Origin: Clostridiales bacterium
Lineage (GTDB): Bacteria; Bacillota; Clostridia; Lachnospirales; Lachnospiraceae
Length of the DNA: 14,830 bases
Assembly: GCA_021204765.1 (NCBI GenBank)
Contig: JAJPYU010000081.1
Coordinates: forward strand, 1-14,830
Direction of reading: 5' to 3'
Positions 1 through 7,915 of the stretch are shown piece after piece; positions within the stretch are counted from its first letter, which is position 1; every line of letters starts with the position of its first letter. A program made the translations under genes and the position numbers. Under the pieces are notes generated by a model. That model was not told where the DNA came from, ran no database searches, and saw nothing but the letters and a program-made list of their open reading frames with translations.

Positions 1-42
1 CAGCACCCGCATTTAAAGTCGCCTTTGGCGAGGCGGGTGCTG
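1..42. repeat. Strong inverted repeat at the window edge
   Basis: A perfect 10-bp inverted repeat (1-10 with 33-42) encloses a second hairpin, TCGCC-TTT-GGCGA (19-31). On the plus strand it is followed by only a short T run, so it is a poor terminator in that direction. On the minus strand it could end transcription coming from the nucleoside kinase, but the bases that would show a T tract lie outside the window. Confidence 0.6.
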
Positions 43-44
43 CT

Positions 45-110
45 TTGGCTCAATTTACTCATTCTCACCGCGCCAGCAGCGGAGTGCCTGGCGCGGGCCT
101 GAACGGTAAC
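45..110 (+). repeat. Dispersed structured repeat, copy A
   Basis: This 66-nt stretch aligns without gaps to 12170-12235, with 50 of 66 bases identical by my count. Its core is a hairpin with 6-bp stem CGCCAG (71-76) and CTGGCG (88-93). In the other copy one stem pair changes from G-C to A-T with pairing kept. It lies downstream of the minus-strand nucleoside kinase. The open reading frame across it resembles the one across copy B only because the DNA is repeated. I infer a dispersed non-coding repeat; copy number elsewhere is unknown. Confidence 0.7.
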
Positions 111-172
111 TTTCTTCACTTGCAGCCGCGATCACCCGTCCTACTCGCATATATAGCCATATTTACTTTATA

Positions 173-374
173 TCTGCTGTTCGCACGGCTCCCTGCGCAA
201 CCATTCGTAATCCCGCCTGCTTTACGCAGGCTTTCCCGCTCCTTACGGAGCTAAGATTACTCATGGAGGTGCAGGTTGCCTGTTGCACAGCCTAACGTAG
301 TAAAAGTATGTCTGCTTACAAGCAAGCTTGACACAGCCATCCTTTTACTACGTTATGCCTTGCGAACAGCAACG
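173..374. repeat. Nested inverted-repeat element, MITE-like
   Basis: The ends are a perfect 11-bp inverted repeat, TGCTGTTCGCA (175-185) and its complement (361-371). Inside is a branched structure: GTAATC (207-212) with GATTAC (255-260) encloses hairpins GCCTGC/GCAGGC (215-231) and GCTCC/GGAGC (238-251). GCAACC (197-202) can pair with GGTTGC (274-279). A separate perfect 14-bp inverted repeat joins 293-306 to 342-355. CTTTATA occurs directly outside both ends (166-172 and 375-381), as a target-site duplication would. No protein is encoded. This fits a small non-autonomous mobile element, but a structured RNA or a chance AT-rich direct repeat cannot be excluded. Confidence 0.5.
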
Positions 375-376
375 CT

Positions 377-2032
377 TTATAAGCCAAAACACCCTCCTCC
401 CATAAACTCCCGAAGGATGGAGTTGTGCCCGATATTTTCCCCGGGCACCGGGAGCAGATACTCCAGTATCTTAAGGAGCCGCTTGGCCTCCTCAAACTCC
501 GGGCAGTCTTCCGGCACCGAGAAGAGCAGGGGCTCCGCATAGCATTTTAACACAGCCGTCTCATAAATCAAGGCCGAATTGAAGATCACATCCGCCTGCT
601 CCTGGAAAGGGAAAATATTCTTTTCCTCGCCGCGCCGCACTGAATCCCAGCGAGCCAGGGTCTCCTGGGCCGTGGTTGCCCGGGACCTGGCATCCCTCAC
701 CATGCGGCGGATGAGCCGGGTGTCGGTGGTGGAGAGGTTGTTCTGGGAATCGATATTAAGCTGGGTTAAGGCACTGATGTATATCCTGAACTTATTCTCC
801 GCCGGTATCTGGTGGGAGAGCTTCTCATTCAGCCCATGTATGCCTTCTATGACCAGCACATCGTCCTCCCCCAGCTTTAAGGACCGGTTGCGGTACTCCC
901 GGTGGCCGGTCTTGAAATTATAAACAGGAAGGGTCACCTCTTTCCCCTCCAGCAGGTCATTCATACACTGATTGAACAGGGGTATATCCACCGCCTCAAG
1001 GCACTCGAAATCATAATCCCCATTCTCATCCCTGGGCGTATCCTCACGGTTTACATAGAAATCATCCTGGGAAATGGGATGGGGGCGCAGGCCATGGGCC
1101 GTCAGCTGTATGGAGAGCCTGTGGGAGAAAGTGGTCTTTCCCGAGGAGGAAGGCCCGGCGATGAGCACCACTTTCTTTCTGGGATCCGCGGAGATCGTGG
1201 CCGCTATCTCCCCTATCTTCTGCTCCATATAGGACTCGTGAACCAGTATCAGATCCTGTATCCAGCCCTCGGCGATACAGTCATCCAGGTCACCTATAGT
1301 CCTCACACCCATGCTCTCACCCCAGGTCGCCGCCTCGTCCATGGTGGCGAAAAGCTTGTCCGACGGCGAGAAGTCCGCCACCTTGTGGGTATCCTTATCC
1401 GGGAACATGAGCATGAAACCCTCCTGGTAGGGGATCAGGTCGAAATATCTGCAGTAGCCGGTGGAAGGTGCCATGTATCCGTAGTAATAATCCTGGTAGC
1501 CGTCCACTTCATAGAGATTCACCCGGGAACTGCGGCGATAGCGGAATATCTTCACCTTGTCCTCCCGATGCATCTCCTTAAAATAATCTATGGCCTGCTG
1601 CTTCTTCACATTATGCTTGGAAATAGGGAGGTCGGCGGCAGCCAGCTCCTGCATGCGGGCCTTAAGTGCCCCGAGGCGCTCCTGGTCGGCAGGGACATAG
1701 ATGTCGCCGCCCTTCCTGAACTCACAGTAATACCCCTGGCCCAGGGAATGCTGGACAATGATGCGGTCCTCCGTAAAGAGCTCGCTGGCGGCAGCCTCCA
1801 TGAGGAGGGTGACGGTGCGGCGGTAGGTGTCCCGTCCGGGCTTGTCGGCCGTGGTCACGAACTGGATGCTTCCGGGACGGATGACCCTCTTGTGCAGCTC
1901 GCACAATATGTTGTCGAATCTTATAAGGACGATATCATCCGGATACTCCGGCTGATATCGTCGGGCAATCTCCAGGAAGGGAGTATTTTCGGGATACTCG
2001 TGGTCCTCTCCGTTAATATTAAGGGTTATCAT
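377..2032 (-). CDS. TGS-domain nucleoside (uridine-type) kinase
   Basis: A 551-residue cytoplasmic protein predicted to phosphorylate a nucleoside such as uridine with ATP or GTP. Residues 1-62 form a TGS domain. Residues about 65-235 resemble the second additional domain of threonyl-tRNA synthetase (HSLGQGYYCEF at 95-105). Residues about 286-500 are a P-loop kinase of the uridine kinase/phosphoribulokinase type, with Walker A GPSSSGKTT (293-301), the DDFY motif (323-326) and VIEGIHGL (394-401). The full-length three-part layout is typical of the Clostridia family; whether it binds RNA or free nucleosides is not settled by sequence. The start is fixed by AAAGGAGG 8 nt upstream. It is the last gene of the dgt-dnaG-rpoD-trmK cluster but is separated from trmK by a hairpin and a possible promoter. 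Its stop codon lies in one copy of the CTTTATA direct repeat. Confidence 0.9.
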   Translation of the reverse strand: MITLNINGEDHEYPENTPFLEIARRYQPEYPDDIVLIRFDNILCELHKRVIRPGSIQFVTTADKPGRDTYRRTVTLLMEAAASELFTEDRIIVQHSLGQGYYCEFRKGGDIYVPADQERLGALKARMQELAAADLPISKHNVKKQQAIDYFKEMHREDKVKIFRYRRSSRVNLYEVDGYQDYYYGYMAPSTGYCRYFDLIPYQEGFMLMFPDKDTHKVADFSPSDKLFATMDEAATWGESMGVRTIGDLDDCIAEGWIQDLILVHESYMEQKIGEIAATISADPRKKVVLIAGPSSSGKTTFSHRLSIQLTAHGLRPHPISQDDFYVNREDTPRDENGDYDFECLEAVDIPLFNQCMNDLLEGKEVTLPVYNFKTGHREYRNRSLKLGEDDVLVIEGIHGLNEKLSHQIPAENKFRIYISALTQLNIDSQNNLSTTDTRLIRRMVRDARSRATTAQETLARWDSVRRGEEKNIFPFQEQADVIFNSALIYETAVLKCYAEPLLFSVPEDCPEFEEAKRLLKILEYLLPVPGENIGHNSILREFMGGGCFGL

Positions 2033-2076
2033 AAATGGCTCCTCCTTTGCAATGCATTTAGGTGAGGTGTCCTCTC

Positions 2077-2133
2077 AAAAAAAGGTAGGGGGATTTCACA
2101 AAACTGTCAAATGTTTTGTGAAATCAACCTTTT
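2077..2133 (-). terminator. Hairpin with T run after trmK, possible terminator
   Basis: A perfect 13-bp inverted repeat, GATTTCACAAAAC (2092-2104) and its complement (2113-2125), has an 8-nt loop. Read on the minus strand it is followed by a short C-rich spacer and seven T residues. AAAAGGT upstream can pair with part of the T run and extend the stem. It begins about 28 nt after the trmK stop and could end the rpoD-trmK transcript. The pyrimidine spacer makes it an imperfect intrinsic terminator. Confidence 0.5.
2082..2110 (-). promoter_or_regulatory. Candidate promoter for the nucleoside kinase
   Basis: On the minus strand a consensus -35 TTGACA (2105-2110) is followed after exactly 17 nt by TACCTT (2082-2087), which keeps the TA and final T of the -10 box. 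It lies 50 to 78 nt upstream of the kinase start and is built into the hairpin at 2092-2125, with the -35 in the loop. The -10 is weak, so this is moderate evidence only. Confidence 0.4.
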
Positions 2134-2160
2134 CACCTACGGACGCTTGATAGCATCCAA

Positions 2161-2880
2161 TCAGACTGCGCAGCAAGCTGCTTGTCTTCTTGGGCTATCA
2201 ATGTGTAGTTCGGACACCGCCAGGTTTATTGACAGAAGCTTGTGTTCTATTTCTGTATAACGCTGTGATTGAGCGTCAAGCTTTGAGAGTATCCCTTCGG
2301 TAAGGGTCAATTGATAGCCGAGGTATTGACGGAGGACAGGATGTTTCTTCGCGAGCAGCACCGGCCCGAATTCATCCTCCAGCTCGCTGTATTCCGGCGA
2401 GAGTCCTCTTGTGCAGCGCATCATCGGGTAGTATTTCCCGTCCTCGTACACCATGTCCTCGTCTACTATATGGAATCCGATTTCTCTGACGCAGCGCCGG
2501 ACCTCAGCCACGTCCGACTGGGGCTGGAGGACCAGCTCCGTGACACTCTCCGGTATGGCCCTGTCCGTGAGTATCCGCCGCATAAGCATCCCGCCCATGC
2601 CCGCGATGAGGATGGTGTCAGCCTCGTCCTCGCCCAGATTTTCCAGTCCGTCGGAAAGACGGGTCTCAATGCGGTCCGTGAGATCGAATTCGGTGATATG
2701 CCCCTCCGCTCTCGAGAGCGGCCCCGGCTTCACGTCCATGGCGATAGCGGAGGGAATCCGGTCTTCCAGACACAACCATATAGGCAGATACCCATGGTCG
2801 CATCCCACATCAGCCAGGCGGTTGCCTCGGGTTACCATCTCTGCCAGGGCAGTTAATCTGGCAGACAGCCTGACACTCAT
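2161..2880 (-). CDS. trmK: tRNA (adenine-22-N1)-methyltransferase TrmK
   Basis: A 239-residue class I SAM-dependent methyltransferase of the TrmK (YqfN) family, which methylates N1 of A22 in bacterial tRNAs. Visible features are the SAM-binding motif ADVGCDHGYLP (23-33), the acidic end of strand 2 with DVKPGPL (49-55), AGMGG (93-97) and LQPQ (118-121), then a C-terminal helical region (about 190-225) expected to form the family's coiled coil. The length is normal. The last residues (SPRRQAACCAV) look unconserved. The start has GGGAGG 6 nt upstream, directly after the rpoD stop, and the two genes are only 11 nt apart, so they are surely co-transcribed and probably translationally linked. The rpoD-trmK pairing is common in Firmicutes and supports the call. 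Confidence 0.93.
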   Translation of the reverse strand: MSVRLSARLTALAEMVTRGNRLADVGCDHGYLPIWLCLEDRIPSAIAMDVKPGPLSRAEGHITEFDLTDRIETRLSDGLENLGEDEADTILIAGMGGMLMRRILTDRAIPESVTELVLQPQSDVAEVRRCVREIGFHIVDEDMVYEDGKYYPMMRCTRGLSPEYSELEDEFGPVLLAKKHPVLRQYLGYQLTLTEGILSKLDAQSQRYTEIEHKLLSINLAVSELHIDSPRRQAACCAV

Positions 2881-2891
2881 ATCATCCTCCC

Positions 2892-4241
<1,350 letters not shown>

Positions 4242-4267
4242 TTTCTTTTCCTTTCTTTAACGTCATG

Positions 4268-4295
4268 ATAATACCAAATCAAATAGGATTGTAAC
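4268..4295 (-). promoter_or_regulatory. Candidate promoter in the dnaG-rpoD gap
   Basis: On the minus strand GTTACA (4290-4295; four of six -35 matches) is followed after 16 nt by TATTAT (4268-4273; five of six -10 matches), about 27 nt before the rpoD start. It could give rpoD expression independent of dgt and dnaG. The gap has no terminator, so read-through from dnaG is also expected. Confidence 0.35.
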
Positions 4296-4315
4296 GGATG
4301 CTTGCGAACACTCCC

Positions 4316-6085
4316 TTATGAGAGCGTGATGTGTATCTTATTCAGTATCTTCCTGTCCTCAATGAGCCGCTGCAGCCCCGCTATGTCCGTGGGTTCCAGG
4401 CTCTTCTGTCTGGCCTCGATTCCTGCCTGCTTCACCCGCCTGACGGTATCATTTAATGCCTTTTCCTGTTCACGGACATCCTCAGTGGGCTTTATTGCGG
4501 CGTTAAACATGGCCGCCACCTCCCGCTGCTGCTGTTCGTCCTCGAACATGCTGATGATCCCGGCAGGATTGGCCTCCCCGGCATTTTCCTGCTCATAGAG
4601 TATCGCCGCCACCCGGTGCATAAGCTCCTCAGTGAAATCCTCCGGGCCGATATATCGGCTCACGGTGTGAAACAGCTCCTTATCCTCCGCCATCCAGGTC
4701 AGCAGCAGGCGCTGAGATGTCCTGATCCCATCCTCCCTCTTCTGTTCCCGGTTGAATCCGGACTTATACTGCCGTCTCGGCGTCACTATGCCGCCACGGC
4801 TGCTCTCAGAGGCTACCATGGATTTTAACTGCTCAAAGCCGATATTATACTTTTCCGCCACGGCCTCAATATAATTCTCCCGCTCCAGTCTCTCGGTAAA
4901 TATCAGCAGCTTACGGCTCACTTCCCGGAAAAAGGCCGTCTTACTCTCCGGGTCCTTCATATCATATCCCCGCTCAAGCATACGCACCTCGAACATGAAG
5001 CTGTTCTCAGCCCGGGCTATCCTCTCTTCATAGGCATCGGCACCAAGAGCCTTGATAAACTCATCCGGGTCCTTATGGGGATTCATGTCTATGACCTTTG
5101 CGGACAGACCCGCCTCCCTTAAAATGGGGATAGCTCTGAGGGCTGCCCTGATACCCGCTTCATCACTGTCAAAGGTCAGGTAGACTTCCTCTGCGTATCG
5201 CTTCATCAGGTTCGCATGGCCCGAGGTAAACGAGGTTCCCAGAGATGCCACGGCATTGTCAAAGCCCGCCTGGTGCAGGGCGATGACATCCATGTATCCC
5301 TCGCAGAGCAGCAGCCCCTGCCGCTTCGAAGCCCGGGCAAAATTCAGTCCGTAGAGATTCCGGCTCTTGTCGAAGATGCTCGTCTCAGGAGAGTTTAAAT
5401 ATTTCGGCTCACCCTCTCCCATGACCCGGCCGCCAAAGCCTATTACCCGGCTGCCCGCATCCATTATGGGGAACATGGCCCGGTTCCAGAAGCGGTCGCA
5501 TCCGCCCCGTTTCTCATCGAAAATGATAAGGCCGCTGTCCTTTAAGAGATCGTCGCTGTATCCCTTCTGCTTTAAATAATTATACAGCTCGTTGCTGTAT
5601 TTCCCCGAATATCCCAATCCAAAACGCTGCATGGTCTCCGGAGTCAGTTCCCGCTTTTTAAAATATTCCAGTGCATGGGCTCCCTGGGGAGAACGGAGCC
5701 TGACGTAATAATATTTCCCGGCCTCTTTATTTATCTCAAGGAGCTTTGCCCGGCGGTCTGCAGCCCGGCGCTGGGCAGCGCTCATCTCCTGCTTCGGCAG
5801 GGTGATGCCCGCTCTGTCAGCCAGGCTCTCCATTGCCTCCCGGAAAGTCAGATTCTCATACTGCATGAGAAATGTCAGCACATTTCCCCCGGCTCCGCAG
5901 CCGAAGCAGTAGTACATCTGCTTCCCCTGGGAGACGGAAAAGGAGGGCGTCTTCTCATTGTGGAAAGGGCAGAGCCCGAAATATGAACTGCCCTTTTTCT
6001 TCAAACTGACATAGGAGCCGATCACATCCACTATGTCGTTGGCGGAGCGGACCTCCTCGATAAGCTCGTCTGGGTAGTAAGGCAT
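4316..6085 (-). CDS. dnaG: DNA primase DnaG
   Basis: A 589-residue primase that makes RNA primers at the replication fork with the replicative helicase. The N-terminal CHC2 zinc finger has C39, H42, C60 and C63 (GLCPFHNEKTPSFSV and YYCFGCG). The catalytic core includes the TOPRIM domain, with glutamate E262 in LLLCEGYMDV and the metal-binding D306 and D308 in LTFDSDEAG. The C-terminal third is the less conserved helicase-binding region. I chose the ATG at 6085 because GAGGAG lies about 7 nt upstream and family members begin at this MPYYPDELIEEV sequence. An in-frame extension up to 6190 would run into a palindromic intergenic element and add 35 unrelated residues. It lies between dgt and rpoD, the usual macromolecular-synthesis neighbourhood. 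Confidence 0.96.
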   Translation of the reverse strand: MPYYPDELIEEVRSANDIVDVIGSYVSLKKKGSSYFGLCPFHNEKTPSFSVSQGKQMYYCFGCGAGGNVLTFLMQYENLTFREAMESLADRAGITLPKQEMSAAQRRAADRRAKLLEINKEAGKYYYVRLRSPQGAHALEYFKKRELTPETMQRFGLGYSGKYSNELYNYLKQKGYSDDLLKDSGLIIFDEKRGGCDRFWNRAMFPIMDAGSRVIGFGGRVMGEGEPKYLNSPETSIFDKSRNLYGLNFARASKRQGLLLCEGYMDVIALHQAGFDNAVASLGTSFTSGHANLMKRYAEEVYLTFDSDEAGIRAALRAIPILREAGLSAKVIDMNPHKDPDEFIKALGADAYEERIARAENSFMFEVRMLERGYDMKDPESKTAFFREVSRKLLIFTERLERENYIEAVAEKYNIGFEQLKSMVASESSRGGIVTPRRQYKSGFNREQKREDGIRTSQRLLLTWMAEDKELFHTVSRYIGPEDFTEELMHRVAAILYEQENAGEANPAGIISMFEDEQQQREVAAMFNAAIKPTEDVREQEKALNDTVRRVKQAGIEARQKSLEPTDIAGLQRLIEDRKILNKIHITLS

Positions 6086-6174
6086 TTGTTTCTCCTCTTT
6101 ACTTGATCGCGATATACGGACATCGTGCCCTCGGAATCCACTGGGTCCCTTTCTTCGCTCTGCTTCGGTCCGCG

Positions 6175-6283
6175 CTAAACGGACGTCCACCGGACGTCCG
6201 GCGCCCCCGCTTCTTCCCCGGATCCGTTAGGGTCTTGAACTCATGCATCCACTGCCATGCAGGCATGGCGCGGATGCTGAGTT
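6175..6283. repeat. Palindromic intergenic element between dgt and dnaG
   Basis: Two adjacent inverted repeats fill much of the 196-nt gap. The first is a perfect 9-bp hairpin with a 3-nt loop (6180-6188 with 6192-6200), whose arms contain the palindrome GGACGTCC; flanking CTAA and TTAG can extend it. The second (6238-6283) is a long imperfect stem: AACTCA and GCATCC pair with GGATGC and TGAGTT, with inner hairpin GCCATG-CAGG-CATGGC. On the minus strand it starts inside the dgt stop codon. No T run follows, so it is not a typical terminator. It may be a dispersed palindromic repeat or an mRNA-stabilising or processing hairpin. Confidence 0.6.
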
Positions 6284-7292
6284 AATCCCCCATATCGCTC
6301 CACTGTTTCGGTACATATATCTCCTTAAACCGGGCCACGGCGTACTGATCTGTCATCCCGGCTATATAATCGCAGATCACTCTTTCTTTCGCCTCTCCTG
6401 CACGATACATGTCCAGATTCGTGTGGGAAATCTCTTCCACGTGATCCATGTAATACTCAAAGAGACACGCAAGAAGCTCCTTCGCCCGGTTCTCCTCTCC
6501 CTTGGCCACCGGATTTGTGTAAACATGGGCGAACATGAACTTCCTGAGCCCGGCCATGGCCCCGGCAACCTCAGAAGACATGCAGATATCGTCCTTTCCC
6601 ATGCTGTTTATAATGGTGTCATGGATCAGGGTGTTCAGCCTGTCTCTCACGGAAAATCCCAGGATCTCCCGGAGCTCCGTGGGAATATCCTCCTCGGTCA
6701 TAACGTGAGCCCTGATGGCATCATCAATATCCGAGTTCACATAAGCGAAACGATCCGAGAGCCTCACCACCTTGCCCTCCAAAGTAGAGGGATGGCCGCT
6801 CTCACGGTGATTGAGCATCCCGTCCCGGACCTCCTTTGTGAGATTTAAGCCCTTTCCCTTCTCCAGCCTCTCCACTATGCGGACACTCTGGACATTGTGC
6901 TCAAAGCCTCCGGGCATCAGCTCGTTTAAAAGCCTCTCACCTGCATGGCCGAAAGGAGTGTGCCCCAGGTCATGACCCAGGGCGATGGCCTCGGTCAGAT
7001 CCTCATTGAGGCGCAGGGCCCTGGCGATAGTCCTGGCATTCTGGGCTACCTCCAGCACATGGGTAAGGCGCGTCCGGTAATGGTCTCCCTTAGGGGACAA
7101 AAATACCTGTGTCTTATCCTTCAGTCTCCTGAAAGCCTTGCTGTGGAGTATCCTGTCCCTGTCCCTCTGGTACACCGGGCGTATGTCACATTGGGGCTCC
7201 CACACGTCCCGCCCCAGCGAATTCTCACTTAAAGAAGCGTACGGACTTAAATTCTCCCGCTCCCTCGCCTCCATTTCCTCACGGATAGTCAT
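6282..7292 (-). CDS. dgt: dGTPase-like dNTP triphosphohydrolase (HD domain)
   Basis: A 336-residue cytoplasmic HD-domain enzyme predicted to hydrolyse dNTPs to the deoxynucleoside and triphosphate, so limiting dNTP pools. The metal ligands are H78 in RTRLTHVLEV, the H107-D108 pair in GHDLGHTPFGH, and an aspartate in YVNSDIDDA (about 188-191). The length suits the short Dgt class, which often acts on several dNTPs rather than dGTP alone. The start chosen is the ATG at 7292, with AGGAGG about 9 nt upstream; an in-frame start at 7337 would lie inside a strong hairpin. It is the first gene of the dgt-dnaG-rpoD-trmK cluster. Its leader carries a terminator-like hairpin (7311-7356) and a palindromic element follows its stop codon. 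Confidence 0.92.
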   Translation of the reverse strand: MTIREEMEARERENLSPYASLSENSLGRDVWEPQCDIRPVYQRDRDRILHSKAFRRLKDKTQVFLSPKGDHYRTRLTHVLEVAQNARTIARALRLNEDLTEAIALGHDLGHTPFGHAGERLLNELMPGGFEHNVQSVRIVERLEKGKGLNLTKEVRDGMLNHRESGHPSTLEGKVVRLSDRFAYVNSDIDDAIRAHVMTEEDIPTELREILGFSVRDRLNTLIHDTIINSMGKDDICMSSEVAGAMAGLRKFMFAHVYTNPVAKGEENRAKELLACLFEYYMDHVEEISHTNLDMYRAGEAKERVICDYIAGMTDQYAVARFKEIYVPKQWSDMGD

Positions 7293-7310
7293 GATATACA
7301 TCCTCCTCAC

Positions 7311-7356
7311 AAAAATGCGGCGGCATTTTCCTGTCATAAATCCACAAGCCGCCGCA
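7311..7356 (-). terminator. Terminator-like hairpin in the dgt leader
   Basis: On the minus strand a perfect GC-rich 9-bp stem, TGCGGCGGC (7348-7356) and its complement (7316-7324), with a 23-nt loop, is followed at once by five T residues (7311-7315). The dgt ribosome binding site begins a few bases later. It could be an attenuator of dgt expression or a second stop for transcripts from the tRNA operon. I found no convincing promoter between it and dgt. The 110 nt upstream (7357-7466) contain no gene that I can see. Confidence 0.6.
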
Positions 7357-7466
7357 AAAGTCTTCTGTAATATATATTCCGGATAAAAATAAGATTTCCT
7401 CTTTAAAAAATATTTTCTCTTTGGACTTTTGCCCCCTAATTGCCTTCTTTTGTTCCGGAGATAACG

Positions 7467-7495
7467 AAAACCCTTGAAAAAATCTCAAGGGTTTT
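7467..7495 (-). terminator. Intrinsic terminator of the tRNA-Leu operon
   Basis: A perfect 11-bp stem, AAAACCCTTGA (7467-7477) and its complement (7485-7495), has a 7-nt loop. On the minus strand the stem ends in TTTT, 13 nt after the mature end of tRNA-Leu(AAG). The A/T-rich flanks let it work in both directions. Confidence 0.82.
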
Positions 7496-7508
7496 GGCAT
7501 TTATTAAA

Positions 7509-7592
7509 TGCGGAAGATGGGACTTGAACCCACACGGTGTGACCACCACAAGATCCTTAGTCTTGCTCGTCTGCCAGTTCCGACACTTCCGC
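7509..7592 (-). tRNA. tRNA-Leu (anticodon AAG)
   Basis: The minus strand folds into an 84-nt class II tRNA. It has acceptor GCGGAAG/CTTCCGC with discriminator A, a D-arm with the Leu-type AACTGGCAGA loop, anticodon stem CAAGA/TCTTG around loop CTAAGGA (so anticodon AAG), a long variable arm, and a T-loop with TTCAAGT. The long variable arm and A discriminator agree with leucine. No CCA is encoded, so nucleotidyltransferase must add it. A34 would need deamination to inosine by TadA to read CUU, CUC and possibly CUA. Confidence 0.95.
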
Positions 7593-7769
7593 AGATAAAG
7601 CATATATATATTAAAAGCCGATTGCTCCGTGCTTAGCACTCCCGCAATCGCCGCCTGCATTCGCAATCCGGGCTGCCGCCCTACTTGCTCATGTAGGCTA
7701 GCTCGTCTAATGACCATGCTCTCGCTCGTGCAAGCACGGCTCAGCATGTTCATTATCCGAGACTTTTAA
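7593..7769. repeat. Structured spacer between the two tRNA-Leu genes
   Basis: This 177-nt spacer contains at least three hairpins. CGATTGC (7619-7625) pairs with GCAATCG (7644-7650) around GTGC/GCAC. CCTAC (7680-7684) pairs with GTAGG (7693-7697). AATGA and CATGCT (7709-7720) pair with AGCATG and TCATT (7743-7754), with a single mismatch, around CGTGC-AA-GCACG. No gene or terminator T run is seen. Neighbouring tRNA genes usually have short spacers, so an inserted palindromic element is likely; it could also be a processed leader structure. Confidence 0.5.
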
Positions 7770-7854
7770 TGCAGGAAAAGGGACTTGAACCCTCATGAGC
7801 GCAATGCTCACACGGACCTGAACCGTGCGCGTCTGCCATTTCCGCCATTCCTGC
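7770..7854 (-). tRNA. tRNA-Leu (anticodon CAG)
   Basis: The minus strand folds into an 85-nt class II tRNA with acceptor GCAGGAA/TTCCTGC and discriminator A, a Leu-type D-loop, anticodon stem CACGG/CCGTG around loop TTCAGGT (so anticodon CAG), a long variable arm containing GAGCATTGCGCTC, and the TTCAAGT T-loop. It reads CUG codons. No CCA is encoded. It is the first gene after the promoter at 7916-7944. Confidence 0.96.
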
Positions 7855-7915
7855 ACATTTATGAAGCTGTATCAGGTCGCCTTAAATCATCGTCTGAAGC
7901 GCCTCAGCGAATAGC

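Noticed and set aside
45..254. 69-codon plus-strand open frame at the left edge
   Set aside because: It runs through the dispersed repeat and the branched inverted repeats, has no ribosome binding site, and resembles the frame at 12170 only because the DNA repeats.
293..355. 14-bp inverted repeat as terminator of the nucleoside kinase
   Set aside because: The loop is 35 nt and no T run follows on either strand; it fits better as part of the nested repeat element.
6086..6190. In-frame 35-residue N-terminal extension of DnaG
   Set aside because: The added sequence is arginine-rich, lies in the palindromic gap and lacks homology, while the internal ATG has a good GAGGAG site and the family start.
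7293..7337. Upstream in-frame start for Dgt
   Set aside because: It would place AGGAGG and the hairpin inside the coding region; the ATG at 7292 has correct spacing and family sequence.
7279..7500. 73-codon minus-strand frame covering the dgt leader
   Set aside because: It spans the tRNA terminator and the leader hairpin and overlaps dgt, so it is not a plausible gene.
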